A DNA stretch of 64,000 nt from Endocalyx cinctus (Eukaryota; Ascomycota; Sordariomycetes; Amphisphaeriales; Apiosporaceae), in the NCBI GenBank assembly GCA_001600455.1, contig BCKC01000001.1, positions 7,366,579 through 7,430,578 on the forward strand. The letters run 5' to 3'. Below the pieces are notes generated by a model. That model saw only the letters and a program-made list of their open reading frames with translations. It made no database searches and was not told where the DNA came from. How positions within the stretch are numbered: the stretch's first letter is position 1; every line of letters starts with the position of its first letter. The position numbers and the translations under genes are program-made. Positions 12,007 to 25,134 of the stretch are shown one piece after another.

Positions 12007-12484
12007 TTAACAAACTAAACTGCTCTTTTTTACTCATCCTATTATTGCATCCGAACTTGACACCAATTTAAAAATACAAAATCATATGTATTCATTTAAG
12101 AATACGAGTACATAGATATCTTACTAGCATTACAAAACGCGCACTCGATCTGTTGTTAGTCGGTGGGTGCTTTGGACTTGCTGCGTCAATCGAGCGCTTG
12201 TCAAGTGAGTATCTTACCACTCAACTCAGTCATTGTTACAAAACAGAGCGTATATATATATATAAATGCGTGTGCGTGTGTGTGTGTGTATTTTATTTGG
12301 TTCTATGAATATGAGACCCAAAAAGAAAAAACCTAGGTAATAATCGACACAAAATTATATACAATTCGTATGAACTCTAAGAAATAATAAAGAAGGAATT
12401 TTTATAATTTTACCCAATATAACGAAACAAACAAAGAAAAAAGCTTTTCATAATTCATAATTGTTCAAGTCGACATCATGATGT
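12007..12484. other. Convergent spacer with microsatellite
   Basis: This spacer lies between the 3' ends of the propeller GTPase (+) and the PKS-NRPS (-). It is AT-rich and has no coding signal. It includes the TA and TG simple repeat at 12251-12290, listed separately. Confidence 0.6.
12251..12290. repeat. (TA)n then (TG)n microsatellite
   Basis: Seven TA units (12251-12264) are followed, after a short interruption, by an imperfect TG/CG run (12271-12290). It is an ordinary simple repeat and could serve as a polymorphic marker. Confidence 0.85.
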
Positions 12485-15400
12485 CTAAAAGAAGCTCTCG
12501 TGTCTGACCAACCTGGGGAAGACGATAGGAGTGCCAGAAGCTCTCTTCAAATACTCTCCCAACAAGGGGTTCAAGCCTTCTTCGTTTGCCCTGCTAATCC
12601 AGTCTTCCATATCGAGCATTTCAATAACCGACCCGCTCTCTCTCTCCAACACACCCTTCATGTCCGAGAGGGCGACCACCTGCTCACCCGCCTCGTACAG
12701 GTACTTGACGTGGCCCGGCCACGAGTAGTCTTCGTAGACTTCGTCGACGACCTGCATAGCTGCTTTCTCCACCGAAATAAAGTCTAGCCAGCCCATCCAC
12801 AGGTTCGTGTCCGGCATGGCCGCGATCTTGCGCGAGAACTGCAGCAGGCTCGCCATGAGATCGCTGGCGGGCGCTTCCGGCCCGGTGATGGAGGACGGGC
12901 GGTGGATCCAGATCGGTAGCTCGCACCGCTCGTTGATCTTCTCGAGGTATCTCTCGGAAGCCCACTTCGTCGCTAAATACCCGTCGGTTCCGGCCGGCGG
13001 CGGGAATTCGCTGACGGATCGCTGCTCCCAGCTGTCTTGGCCGGTTAAGTTCGCGACTGCAGCTGTAGAAATATAGTGGAAGGATATTTGGTGGGGGAGA
13101 CTGAGGCGAACGAGCTCTTTGGTGGCGTCGACATTGGCGGGCTTGAGGCTGTGGTAGGACTTCACGAAGGACACGTCAGTGCCATTATGGATGATAGCGT
13201 GAGCCTCAGAAAATATGCTGGCAAGCTCCTGTTCAGGAAGGCCAAATCCTGGCATTGCGAGATCACCGCGGTGGATGACAACTTTGGGCGAGTCGAATAG
13301 AGGAATCTCATGTCGGACAGCGAGGCAGTGTATCTTCTTGACGATTCCATCGTTCAATAGACGCTTGAGGATTGCCTGACCGAGGAAGCCAGTGGAGCCG
13401 GTAAGTACAACAATTTCAGGGTTAGTAAAGTATGCTTTCTTTACCGAGACGTTAAGCAAGTCAGGTGAGATGGCAGTCTCTTTTTCCCAATCAATATCGA
13501 TGTTGTCGCTTTGTTCTTCTTGGGGCAGTTCAGTGTTACCATTGCCTGAAAGACCATCGATAAGCGCTGCCATGCCCCCAAGTGTACTAGCGTCGAAAAG
13601 CTGGAAGAGTGAAACGACCACGTCGAAAGTGTCTTGCACGTTGGCTCGCAGGCTAATAAGTAGCATAGAGCTACCACCAACATGGAAGAAATCAGAAGTG
13701 GAGCTAATTTGGTGTTGAGAGAGGATCTCTTTTGAGAGTACACCTTCCCATAATTGCTTGAGACGCGATTCAGTGTCGCTCAACTCCTCTCCACTAAAAG
13801 ACTGAGGTACCAATGCATTGTTGTCACCTGTGCTGGGGAGGGGGATAGACTTAAGAGCAGATCGATCAATCTTGCCTGAAACATTAGTGGGCATCTTCTC
13901 CAAAAGAACCAGGGCAGCCGGTCGCATATACTGTGGTAGCGGTAGCTGATGGATTACCTGATCAAGGTTCTCCTTTCTGGTGTTTGGGATAGCGGTGGCG
14001 AAAGCAACTAAGTACTCGTCGCCTGTGGTCTCAGACGGTCGAACGCCGACGGCGCAGTCGATGATACTTCCATTAGCGGTGTGGATAATGGAAGACTCTA
14101 CTTCTTGAAGCTCAATTCGAAGTCCCCGGAGTTTCACCTGCGTATCATCCGCTATACGCCCTTCAAGCAGTAAGCGCCCGTTAGTCTTGCTTATGCGCCC
14201 GAAATCGCCCGTCTTATGTAGCTGTGTCCATCCTTGCTTGTGGAAATCGGTAGAGGCGAAGCTATCGTGAGCAAAGCCGCGGGTGTTAAGTTCAGTGTGT
14301 AGGTATCCAGAGACAACGCCAGCGCCCCCGACAAGGATCTCTCCAGGCATGCCAGCGGGGACAGCCTTCATACTTCCATCTACAATGTAGGTGGAGTAGT
14401 TGGGCAATACCTCGAGTCCGTTGGTGGAGTTAGTCTCTTCGACCTGATAATTAACTTTTCTGCTGTGACAGCAGAACGTGATCTCAGTCGGGCCGTAGCA
14501 ATCTACTAAGCTCAAATCCGGCTTGTCAACTTTCTGGAAGGCAGCTTTGAGGCTGTCTCTGACCGGCTCGCCACCGCTTTGGACAGTGGTCCAGTTTGAT
14601 TTTCGCAGTTCCTCGGCATTACCGTAGCGGACCCAGCTGATAATCTCGGAAGGAGTCGCGGTGGTGTTGGTGATGCCGTGGCTTGCAATGATAGAAGAGA
14701 TAGCAACGGGATCTGCTCGGAGATGTTTCGGTACAATGTGGAGTGTCCCACCATTTGAAAGTGCTAGGAATATTTGGCATAGGGACATATCGAAACTGAA
14801 TGAGCTCTGCTGTAGCGTAATATTCTGGCCTTTGGTGTAGCCCAACTTTTCCGACATTATTTCGATGTTGTTTCGGAAAGACTCGTGCTTCATGATAATT
14901 CCCTTAGGAACTCCAGTGGAACCGCTAGTGTACATGAGCGCCGCGATAGAGTCCCGTTCGGCCAAATTGATCATGGTGCCAGAAGCAGATATAGGAACCT
15001 TGTCGACGTTCAAAATGCGATCTCCATCTATAAGTGGTGCGAATTGAGCTCTTGCATCCTTCTCTGTAGACTTGTTAACCAGTAGCAAGTCAGGTTTGCT
15101 ATCCTGGAGTATAGCAAACAACCTAGAAGAGCCGGAAACGGCGTCAAGTGGAACATATACTGCATTGCGGCGCAGAATGGCTAGCAAGGAGCAGACCCAG
15201 TCAGCACCTGGCTCAAGATAGACACCAACTCGGTTCCCACTTCCAATGCTGCGCATCGAAGAGGCAATGGAATTTACTCTTTTCGCCAATTGCGAGTAAG
15301 TTAAAGAATTTCGAGAGCCATCTACAAGAGCTAGTCTGTTGCCAGATAGCTCGACCATATTATCAATACGATGAACCAGAGTCTCAGGCCACTGGTGTGT

Positions 15401-18400
15401 ATATGATGGGCCTGTTCAAATATTCGTTAGTGAGTCAAAGTGGAATCAATAGCTATCGACTTACCTCGTCCAATTCTGAGTGCATCCTTCACCTCTTCCG
15501 GATCATAAAGTGATGGAGTGGTCAATCGCAGAGCCTGGTTGCGAGAAAATGCGACCAGTAAGCGTTGGTACATGTCTTTCAGCATGCCCAAATCTTCTGG
15601 TTCGAAGAGCGCTGACTGGCCGGCCATGATGACACGGCACTCTCCTCCCGGGTTCTCAATGATGTCCAGGCTAAGATCGTACGCGGCCTGTCCTTGCTCG
15701 AATGATTTTACCTCACTACGGCAGTCACAGAAATTCCGTCTTTCCGAGGTACCTGGTCGGTAGTTGACCAAGACCTGGAACAGTGGGCTGTGTGTAGTGG
15801 CGCGCGGGACACCAAGCTCGTTCACGATAACATCAAACGGAACCTTGGAGTGGGCAAATGCAGCCATTGCCTTACTGCGGACGCGCTTCAAAGTGCTGGC
15901 AAAAGTTTCGTTGGGTTGAGACTTGAGAAGGAGTGGCAAAAGGTTCAAATACATGCCGACGCTCTGCATCATCGCAGTGTCTTGCCTATTGGCAGAGCTG
16001 ATACCAATACAGATATCCTCTACCTTGACCAGCCGGGAAAGCATGGTATAGAAAACGGCGAGGTGAAATTGGAACGGTGTCGCCTTTGATCCTTCGCAGG
16101 CGGACTGGATCCGAGTGATTGCATTCTGGTCCAGGCGGAATTCCGCGGTATGACTCGAGTAAGCAGTGAGAGCGGTGCGCGACCGCGTCTTGGCCAGAGG
16201 CAAGAGTGGGAGAACAGATGGGGCCTTGCCGCCAAACTCGTTCTTCCAAAATGAAATTTCGTCGAGCCACATTCCAGATTTGAATTCTCGGTGCTGCTGT
16301 TCGGCGAATGTCGGATACTGAAGAATGCTACTAGCGCTTGTGAGTCTCTTCGAGTCATACAGCATTTGCAGTTCGCGAAGTACAACTTCCAAGCTCATGC
16401 CATCCATATTGATATGGTGATATCCAATGAGCAGGCGGAATGACCGAGATGATTTCTTGAGAAGAATGATTCTCATGTTCTCCCCCTCTGCCAGCTTGTA
16501 TCTGTACTGCTTGAGCTCGCGATAGACCTCCTCCGCCTCAGCATCGCTAGCGATATCCTGTATCTCCAAGGCTAGGGTTGAGTCAACAAGTACTTCTTGC
16601 ATGGTCTGACTGGAATCATCACCAGGGACAAATCGGGTCCGAAGTGCCTCGTGGCGTTGGCCGATATGTTTTACTGCTCTTTCAAATCTGTCAACATCTA
16701 GAGAGCCGCTTAGGTCAATAGTCAAGGTAATATTGAGCGCTGAAGCAGGATCCTTCAAGTACATCTCTAAGAACCAAATTCGCGATTGAGCAAATGCGAT
16801 AGGAGTCTTCTTGCTAACAGCCAACTCGCTGTCAACTGAGTCAAGAGACCATACGGAGCCATGAGATTGGCCTCCATACGCGTCGACGTCCGATCCCGCA
16901 TTCAAAGAAACAAGAGATCTTGAGGTGTAGGTCGTATCATTACTAGGAGTATTGATTTTCACACCATCGTCACTGGACAATGACTTGTTATCTGATTCTG
17001 CGGCGGGTGTGCTAGGCCTAGGGGATCCCCTCCACTGCACCGAATCTGGTGTTAGAGTATCCGCTTTCTTGATAATCGGTTCCGGTTTCGCGATGACAGG
17101 TTTGCGATCGTTAGAATTTCCTTTGGCTGCAGAAATTTTGGGCTCGGTCTTTTCAACCGGCTTCTCCTTGGGCTTTCCTACCGACTTGTCTTTAGGCGGA
17201 CCATTAGGAACCTGCGGCTTCCGTTTCCTTGCTGCACTTTTATCATTTGGGTCCATGTTAGGTGTCAATTCCTTAGGGAGCAACTGTTGCGCGGTCTCGA
17301 GGATATCGCCCACAGTTGCTCCTCCCAGAATCTTGAGGACTGGAATTTCAAGCTGAAGCTCTTTAATAAACCAAGACCTAATGTCGACGGCGAAGAGAGA
17401 GTCAATGCCAAGGGTATCCGCTGTTTGATCAATTACTGGTCGGGCTTCTTCAAGTTGCAAACTTGAGCAGAGCTTGGCGGCAAAGGCATCTGAGACGTAT
17501 GTTAGTAACGATATGTAGATGAAGAAAGCAAGGAAATGATTTTTTACCATGTATAATCTCATATACTTCGGCCGGGTTGATTGCTTCCAGAAGCTGAGCC
17601 TTCACTGGGACGCCTCGACCCTTTGCGCCCTGGCTGCCCAGCTCGCTTTCTTGGCTTTCCTTGATACAGTGCTGAAACATCGGGTTATAATACCAAGTGA
17701 TGTTCTTCTTAGAATCATCGCTGTTATCGATCATCATCATACCGGTCGACAGCTCCGGAGATCCTGTGTTTTGAGGTTGGCCAGCATAGACCGCCTCAGC
17801 AAAGAGCTGTCGGAAGTCTTGTTCAGAGAGCCACATGTTACCTACCTTTCGCAAGAATTCCTGCTGCGCCAGAGTTAATTCTCTGGTTACGTACCCATTA
17901 CCGAAGATGGCACCAATATGCACCACAGATGCATTGAGGCCTCTACGTCTCCGCTGAGTCGCCAATCCCGACATGAACATGTTGGCAGCAGCATAGGCGG
18001 ACTGTCCTGGGTTACCAGTCACACAAGCCATAGATGAAAAGAAGACGAAAAAGTCGAGAGGCGTATCGTGGAATATCTCCTCGAGGTAGGTGCTTCCGTT
18101 CACTTTTGGCTGAGTGACTTTATTGACTCGTTCCAAATCGAGCTCAGAGAATGCAGTGTCATGAAGGACCATAGCCCCCTGGGCGACGCCGGCGATCGGA
18201 GGCATTGTCTGGGAGATCTTGCTATAAACAGCTCGGACAGACTCTCGATCACAGATATTGCTAGAGTGGGAAGGGTCAGTGGTATGTGAGCGAGGGGAGA
18301 ATTTCCGCTGTACTTACTTGGCGATAACTTCAATTTTCACTCCCAGAATTTTCATCTTGCTCATCCATCGTTCATCAACCTTGGGGTTTCGGCTGGTTAT

Positions 18401-21400
18401 AACTATGTACCGAGCTCCCTGCTTAGCCATCCATTCACAAAGCGAAAGACCTAGACCACCTGAAAGACCAACAAGCCAGTACGTCTTGTCGTTCCTGAAC
18501 TTAACCGTGGCATTGATAGGCTGGATTTGAACTGGGACCGTGCTAGGTTCAGCTGGCCAGGAGACAACACGTGCATCCCCGCCAATGTTACTAGTAGTCA
18601 AGTCCTCCAGAGTGACAACTTCTAGATCTTGATGCTGTTGGCTAAGGCTATTTGCTTGCTGGGTCAGCATCAGGGAATATTTGACATTCACGAGAATAGA
18701 CCTAATTTCCTGCTCCGAATGACCCAGTGAGATTCTTGCCGTGGAGGAAGTGAGCAGAGTGCCGAATTTCACTTGAGTAACCTCTGCCGGCAAGCATTCC
18801 AAGAGGCCCGCGGAGAGTGACTTTTCCGCGCCCATATCGAGAATCAAGACAGAGGATGGAGACGCCGTGCCGATTCTGGAGGTAACCCAGTTCTGAATCT
18901 CCGTTTCAGTGGCCCTGGGGTGGATATAGTCCCACTTCGTGCCAGGTTCGGCTGTGATATAGAGGACTCTCGTCGCTCCTTTGTCCATAGCAATACGATC
19001 TATGGCGTAACTGAGCATACTAGTCGGCTGTAGTACGATAACAAGGGTTCCTGCTGAGGCATCTCTAAGGGCTGCACGGACAAGAAGCTCTGTGTAAGAT
19101 AGCTGAAGGTAATTTGTAGATTTCTGTGCTGGGAGAATGAAAGCCTGGGGAACTCTGACCATGGATGCTTGTTTAGGAGAGAGCGCCAGCACGGTCTTTG
19201 CGGTGTCCCTCCTTAATCCAAGAACAGGGAACAGGAAAGTGCCTCTTGACACCTCAACGGCCCGACTAACGGAGTACAGGACATCAATGTCTATGGCTTC
19301 CTTCAGTTCGGCTGTATCCTTGCCCTCTACAAGATACCATGGCGCATTCTGTGTCTTCGGTGGAACAAGTTCGACAGCTTGTTCCCTGAAAGCAATTTGC
19401 TTCGTGATGTCGCGACGGCCAGAGTTATATCGATCGTTTTGTCTCTTGTTCAACTTAAATCGGGGAATGAAGAATCGACCGGCCTTGTCAAGGTACAATT
19501 CCGGTTCGACAGAGTTAAGAAGAGGAGCACTCTCCGCAGCCTCATTTTCCCAATTTTCTGCCATGTGGAAACGCAACAACGACTCAGCAATAGCGGTGGG
19601 ATCCGCAGGGGCCTCAGTGTCAAGGTCTAAGAATTGTAAGCGCAGATGCAACATTTCTAGTACAATACATCTGCCAAATCCGATTACCATTCTAGAGAAT
19701 GGATCACCAGCGCGAACTCCTTGAGTGACCCAGAGAACACTGCTGGATTGCTTGAAGACCGTTTGGAATCCACTCAACTTCTCAGCATTCATGGACTTAA
19801 AGACAGGCTCCTGGATGTCGCTAAGGCAGAGTACAGCGCCTCCAACTGGAAGATCGTCGGATCTCAGGTGGCTCAAAGACTCAATGAAGTTGACGCTGCC
19901 ACAAAACGAGCCTAAGATTTGATCTACATCTCTTGCTAGTTCACCGCCACCGATGATTGTCAACTGTGGCACTACGGTCGCTGCAGTTTCTCGTCGTTGT
20001 AGAGGCTGCTTCAGGAGCTCAACCTTTTCATCAGTTGCTTGAGAGACAATGACAGAAAGAGGAACAGGTAAGATTTCATCATGCGGCATGGATGTATCAA
20101 TCCCAGAGAAGCCGGTCTGCTTCAGGCAGGTTTCCCACTCCTCAATACCGATGCAAGGGGATAGGGCTCGGCCGTCATCATAGCCGAGCCACCAACCTTG
20201 GAGACCACCAAAGAGAAGACCAAACCTCATTTGATCATTCTCTGTGATCTCAAGAAGAAGCAAATAGCCACCAGGCTTAAGAAGACGGCGGACATTGCGA
20301 AGGGTCTGGTTCAGGTCGCGGGTCGCGTGGAGAACCAAGGATGCGATGATAACATCGTAAGAGCCGTCCTCGAATCCTTGACCTTCGATGTCCTTCTCGA
20401 TGTCGAGAACCTTGAAGTTCATCTTCGAACTGTGCGCTGAGAACACGGATCTGGCCTTTTCAAAGAAACCACCGGAGATATCAGTGAAAGTATAGGTAGA
20501 GAACTTATCACCAAGCGCACCAAGGAACGATTTGGTGGCGCCACCCGTACCAGCACCAATCTCGAGAACGTGCATATGAGGGTACCTGTGGCCAATTTGG
20601 CTTGCTAGAGAAGCCAGGTAGGCAGTGTAACGGGGCATACCATGGGCAACGACGTAGAAATCATTGAGCATATTGTCTTGGAGCATAGGCTCCAGCATGG
20701 TAATCTCGCCGCGCACAACGGCGGCAATATTCTCACCCACAGCGCGCATGAGCTTCAGGTCAATGTTGTCAGGATATCTGTCGAAGATATCTAGGATGAC
20801 ATCCTTAGTATCACGCTGCCACTCTTGCTTGGCGAAACGGTTCGTGCCGCGATTCACCCTAGAGAGAACGTGGTCTACGTAAGCAAAGAGGCGAGTGTAG
20901 TGCCATTCAAGGTTGGCACGCTGGCTACGAGGGATATCCTTGTCCAAAGTTCGAAGATAGAAGTAAGCTACTCTCTCAAGGGAGAACAGTAGGTCTGCAT
21001 TGAGCTCCTGGACATCAATCTTTCCGACGATCTCCTTCGAGTCGGGTCCGGCAATATCCCATACGAGTTCAGTGAAGATATTCAGATCGTTCGCTTCAGT
21101 CGGGTTAAATAGAGGCTGCGTCTGGAGTCCCTCGAGCTGAATCGCCTTGTAAGCATAGCTATCTGGAGAATAGATGCTCACATCTCCTGATAAACCACGA
21201 GTGGTATCCACAGACGCCGCAGAGTCAAACAGAACCTTTGTCTCCTGACCGGAAAATGCTCGACAATGCTCCGGGTTGATGATGAGTCGGCGAATACCAG
21301 TAGGAAGGTAGATGGAGCGCATCATAGTGTCTCCTGGGTAACAGTATGCCAACATAATAGACTGAATACCTGCATCTAGCATTCCCGGGTGGACGAGCAG

Positions 21401-24400
21401 AGGCTTCTGATAGAGCTTGCCACCTTCGGGATTTTGTATATGGCCCATAGCCTTGCCTAGCTTCCGCTTCAGCCCTGTAAGCGCTCGGAAAGGACCATTA
21501 TATCCAAGTCCAAGCTGATCCATGACATTGTAAAAGCGATCAGACTCAACATCCAGCATCGAATATTCGTCGTTCTCTTGAGACTTGGCCGGAAGAAGAT
21601 CTGAAGCACTGTCTCCATACGTGACTCGGACCTCACAGCTAGCGTGAGTGGTCATGTCCACAACTTCAGTGTTGTTAGAGGAGTATAACGCGAACTTTGC
21701 CGATATCATGCTATCGCCTTTGTCTTCAAATCCCTTAATGCTATCTAGCACAACTAATGTCTCTACACCAGAATCATCATCGTTGAATGCGATAGCTTGA
21801 CCCACTACAAAATTCTGAAGCTCGATGGATTTGACATTGGCGTCTCTGCGAATCTTCATACAGGCTTCCACGCACGCGGATACATATCCGGCACAAGGGA
21901 AGACGGTCTGTCGCTGGACTTGATGGCCGTCCAGCCAGTCAATCTCGTTGCGCTTGAGTACATTACGCCAACGAAGTTGATCAGGAGAACCATCAAGTAT
22001 TTGGCGCCCAAGGAGCTCATTGGGCGCATCTTTGTTGAATCTGAAAGCACGGGAAAGTCGTGACTCATGCCAGAATTTGCGGCTGTGATCCCACGGATAA
22101 GTTGGGAGGCCCTTCAAAGGAACCATTGTGTTTTCTTCCCGTTCGTCATTCATAAAGCGACCGTAAGAAGCGAAGTCGACAGCTTCTTCTCCCCAGGTAC
22201 TCCATAGATATCCAAGTCCTTGGGAAAATGACTCCACGTCGTCTTTGCCACGTGACAGAACACCGGTGTATGGAAGCGATTGCCCACCGAGACATTCGGC
22301 GACAGTCTGTAGGGCGGGCCCCTTAAGTGCTGGATGGGGTCCCACCTCAATGGCTAGGTCATACGTTTCTCCGTCTTGAAGGCCGGCAAATAGGGTCTGT
22401 AACGCCTCGGTAAACATGACAGGCATTGTTAAGTTGCTAGCCCAATAGTCGCCCTTAAGGCTACCAGTTGCAGCAACTTCCTTGATATCGCGGTTGAAAA
22501 CGCTAGACACCCATCGGCATTTGTTGGAAGCGGCTGGCGAAAGCTGCCGGACGCCGCACTGCCGCAGAGACGATACGTAGACTTCCGAGCAGGCCGTCAT
22601 ATGATGCGAATGGTATGCGCGATCTACTTTGAGGAGTCGAGTGAATTTCTTCTCCTCATCTAGAACCGTCTTTATTTCGTCAATCGCATCGGCGTCTCCA
22701 GACAGCGTCACGCTAGCGGGAGAGTTACTTGCCGCGACGCAAATGCGGCCCTCAAACGCCGGCAGATCACACAGCTCTTTGGCGTCTTCGTAAGAAGTTC
22801 CGACCGCGAGCATAGCCCCTTTCTGGGTGATGGACTTCATATGAAGACCACGGTAGTATGCTACACGGATAGCATCGTCCGATGAGAGATAACCTGATGC
22901 ATAAGCTGCGCCGATCTCACCGGACGAGTGGCCCACCACTCCCGAAAACTGGATACCAGCCGCTTTCAGCATGTCGACAAGCATGACCTGTACGGCTGTG
23001 CAGACCGGCTGTGAGATAGATGCAATGCCAACCGATGACGACTCGGCACTGGCAAGGAGCTGCTCACGCAGCGACCAGGTGGGTCGATCACGCATGGGGA
23101 GTGATTGGAGGCTCCTGTCTAGGCGAGCGAGAATCTTACCCGCAGCAGGCGATTTCTCGATCAGCTGAGCGCCCATTCGCGGCCACTGGGCCCCCTGACC
23201 GGTAAAGACGCCGAGAATGCGAGGTTTCGAGCCTCTTGTCTTGGAAGTCTCGTTCGTGAAATCGTCACAATCGTCCAGCTTTTTGATAAGCTCCTCGACG
23301 TCACTGGTGGCCGGTACAACTGCTCGCCAAGCCAGCGCCGATCGGCGATTGCTGAGTGTCCACGATAAATCTTGGAGTCTTACGGTTGCAGCTTTGTTTC
23401 CACTAGCAAGATATTCTCGGTATTTTTCAAGTTTCGCAGCAAGCGTACTCTCGGAAGCCGCCGAGAAGAGGAACGGCGTAAAACATCTCTCAATGTTATA
23501 GGATGGCTGGCGTCGGATGGTCGCATTGGGCTCATAGCTTTCGAGAATAGCGTGGCAGTTGGCACCTCCAAAACCAAAGCTATTTACGCTAACTCTTCGA
23601 ACGCCACCCTGGGCCAGTTTGGGCCACTTCTGTGCTGCAGACAAAATTTGAACATTTCCGTAGAAGGGCTTAATTTTAGGGTTCAATTTGTTTAATAACA
23701 TGTTAGGAGGGACGACACCTGCCTGCAGTGCGAGCGAGGCTTTAATCACGGCCGCAAGACCTGCCGTCCCCTCGGTGTGACCGATGACGGTCTTGATAGA
23801 TCCAACGTACAAGGTGTCGTCGGAACTAGTGTGTTTGAAGTTGGAGCCCGGACCGAAGAAGGCGCTGCTAACGGCTTTCGCTTCGACGGGATCACCAGCG
23901 GGGGTACCAGTACCATGTGCCTCAAAGAATTGGGGCCGATCGGCACGTTTGCTAATGTCCAAACCAGCCCTCGCATATGTGGACCGAATCAGGGCCTCCT
24001 GCGCAGCGGCGCTTGGCATGGTGATACCTGGAGTTCTGCCGTCTTGATTGGCGCCAGTCTCGCGGATAACACACTCGATATGGTCTCCATCTTCAATGGC
24101 TTGGCTAAGCTTCTTAAGAACGATAGAAGCAACACCTTCACCTCGAGCGTAGCCATCGGCATCGGCATCCCACATACGACTTCGTCCGGTAGGTGAAAGC
24201 ATCTGCAGTTTACTCTCAGCAACATATTGCTCTGCGCCCAAAATCAAGTTCGATCCAGCTACCTGTAACAAATAATTAGTATCGTTGGCGCTGAACCCAC
24301 ACCGATCTTTAAAGTAATGATGTGGTGAATGTTCTCAGAATAAATACTTACAACTGCGACAGATGACTCTCCCCCACGAAGAGTCTGCACTGCTTGATGC

Positions 24401-25134
24401 ATCGCCTGTTATATGAAAATTTCATGCATTAGAATTCCAATTATACAATCCTGTGTTGCGACATAAAGTGGGCGATTCGTAGAAAAATGTATCATAATTA
24501 TTATACTCACTATTCATAGGTTAGCCTCGGAGTTATTAGAAACAAGAATTAGGGGGTATAACACAAATATGCTTTGATACGTACCAATAAGCGATGAAGA
24601 GCAAGCGGTGTCAATGGTCATGGAAGGACCATGCCAGTCAAAAAAGTAAGAGAGTCTGTTGCTAAGGATGCTTCTCGCTGTTCCTGTAGCGAAATATGTC
24701 GGGAACGTCTCAGTATCCCGTCCAATCATATCAGTAAAATCGGCGCTCATGACGCCTACGTATACAGCCGTATCGGAGCCTTGAAGTCCCTTGACTGAGA
24801 GACCAGCGGACTCAAGACTTTCGTACACGGTTTCGAGGAGCAATCGCTGCTGGGGATCGACGGAGTGAGCTTCGACAGAGTTAATTCCGAAGAATTGAGC
24901 GTCAAAGTTTCGCAGATCCTCTTCTAGGAGGTAGGAATGTCGCACGTTGGTCGTGCCATGGTGGTGATTTTGAGGATGGTAAAAGGCATCTGTACTGAAT
25001 CGATCGTTTGGAATCTCCTTGAGAAGGTCTTTTGGTTTTCTCAAGAGGCTCCATAACTTAGATGGGTTGTCGCACTGACCAGGAAACCTACACCCAGTGC
25101 CAATGATGGCGATAGGCTCATGAAAGTTCGACAT
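12485..25134 (-). CDS. Hybrid PKS-NRPS with reductive release, cytochalasan type
   Basis: Six exons on the minus strand (25134-24585, 24405-24352, 24262-18318, 18260-17548, 17489-15465, 15411-12485) encode about 4,070 residues. Domains in order: KS (DTACSSS; EAHGTGT; GHTEGT), malonyl-type AT (GQGAQW; GHSSG), DH (GHQ; DAGIQ), C-methyltransferase (LEIGAGTGG), a region without an ER signature, KR ([16 protein letters not shown]), ACP (LGIDSL), a Pro/Lys/Ser linker, C (HHINMDG), A ([11 protein letters not shown]; specificity residues read about D-M-C-T-Q-G-C-F-C), T (GGSS) and R ([13 protein letters not shown]). The intact Tyr/Lys of R favours NADPH-dependent aldehyde release over Dieckmann cyclisation. 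With the trans-ER, hydrolase and Diels-Alderase nearby, the expected product is an aminoacyl polyketide that becomes a pyrrolinone. At the exon 1/2 junction within KS, consensus splice sites leave one base too many (see findings). Confidence 0.93.
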
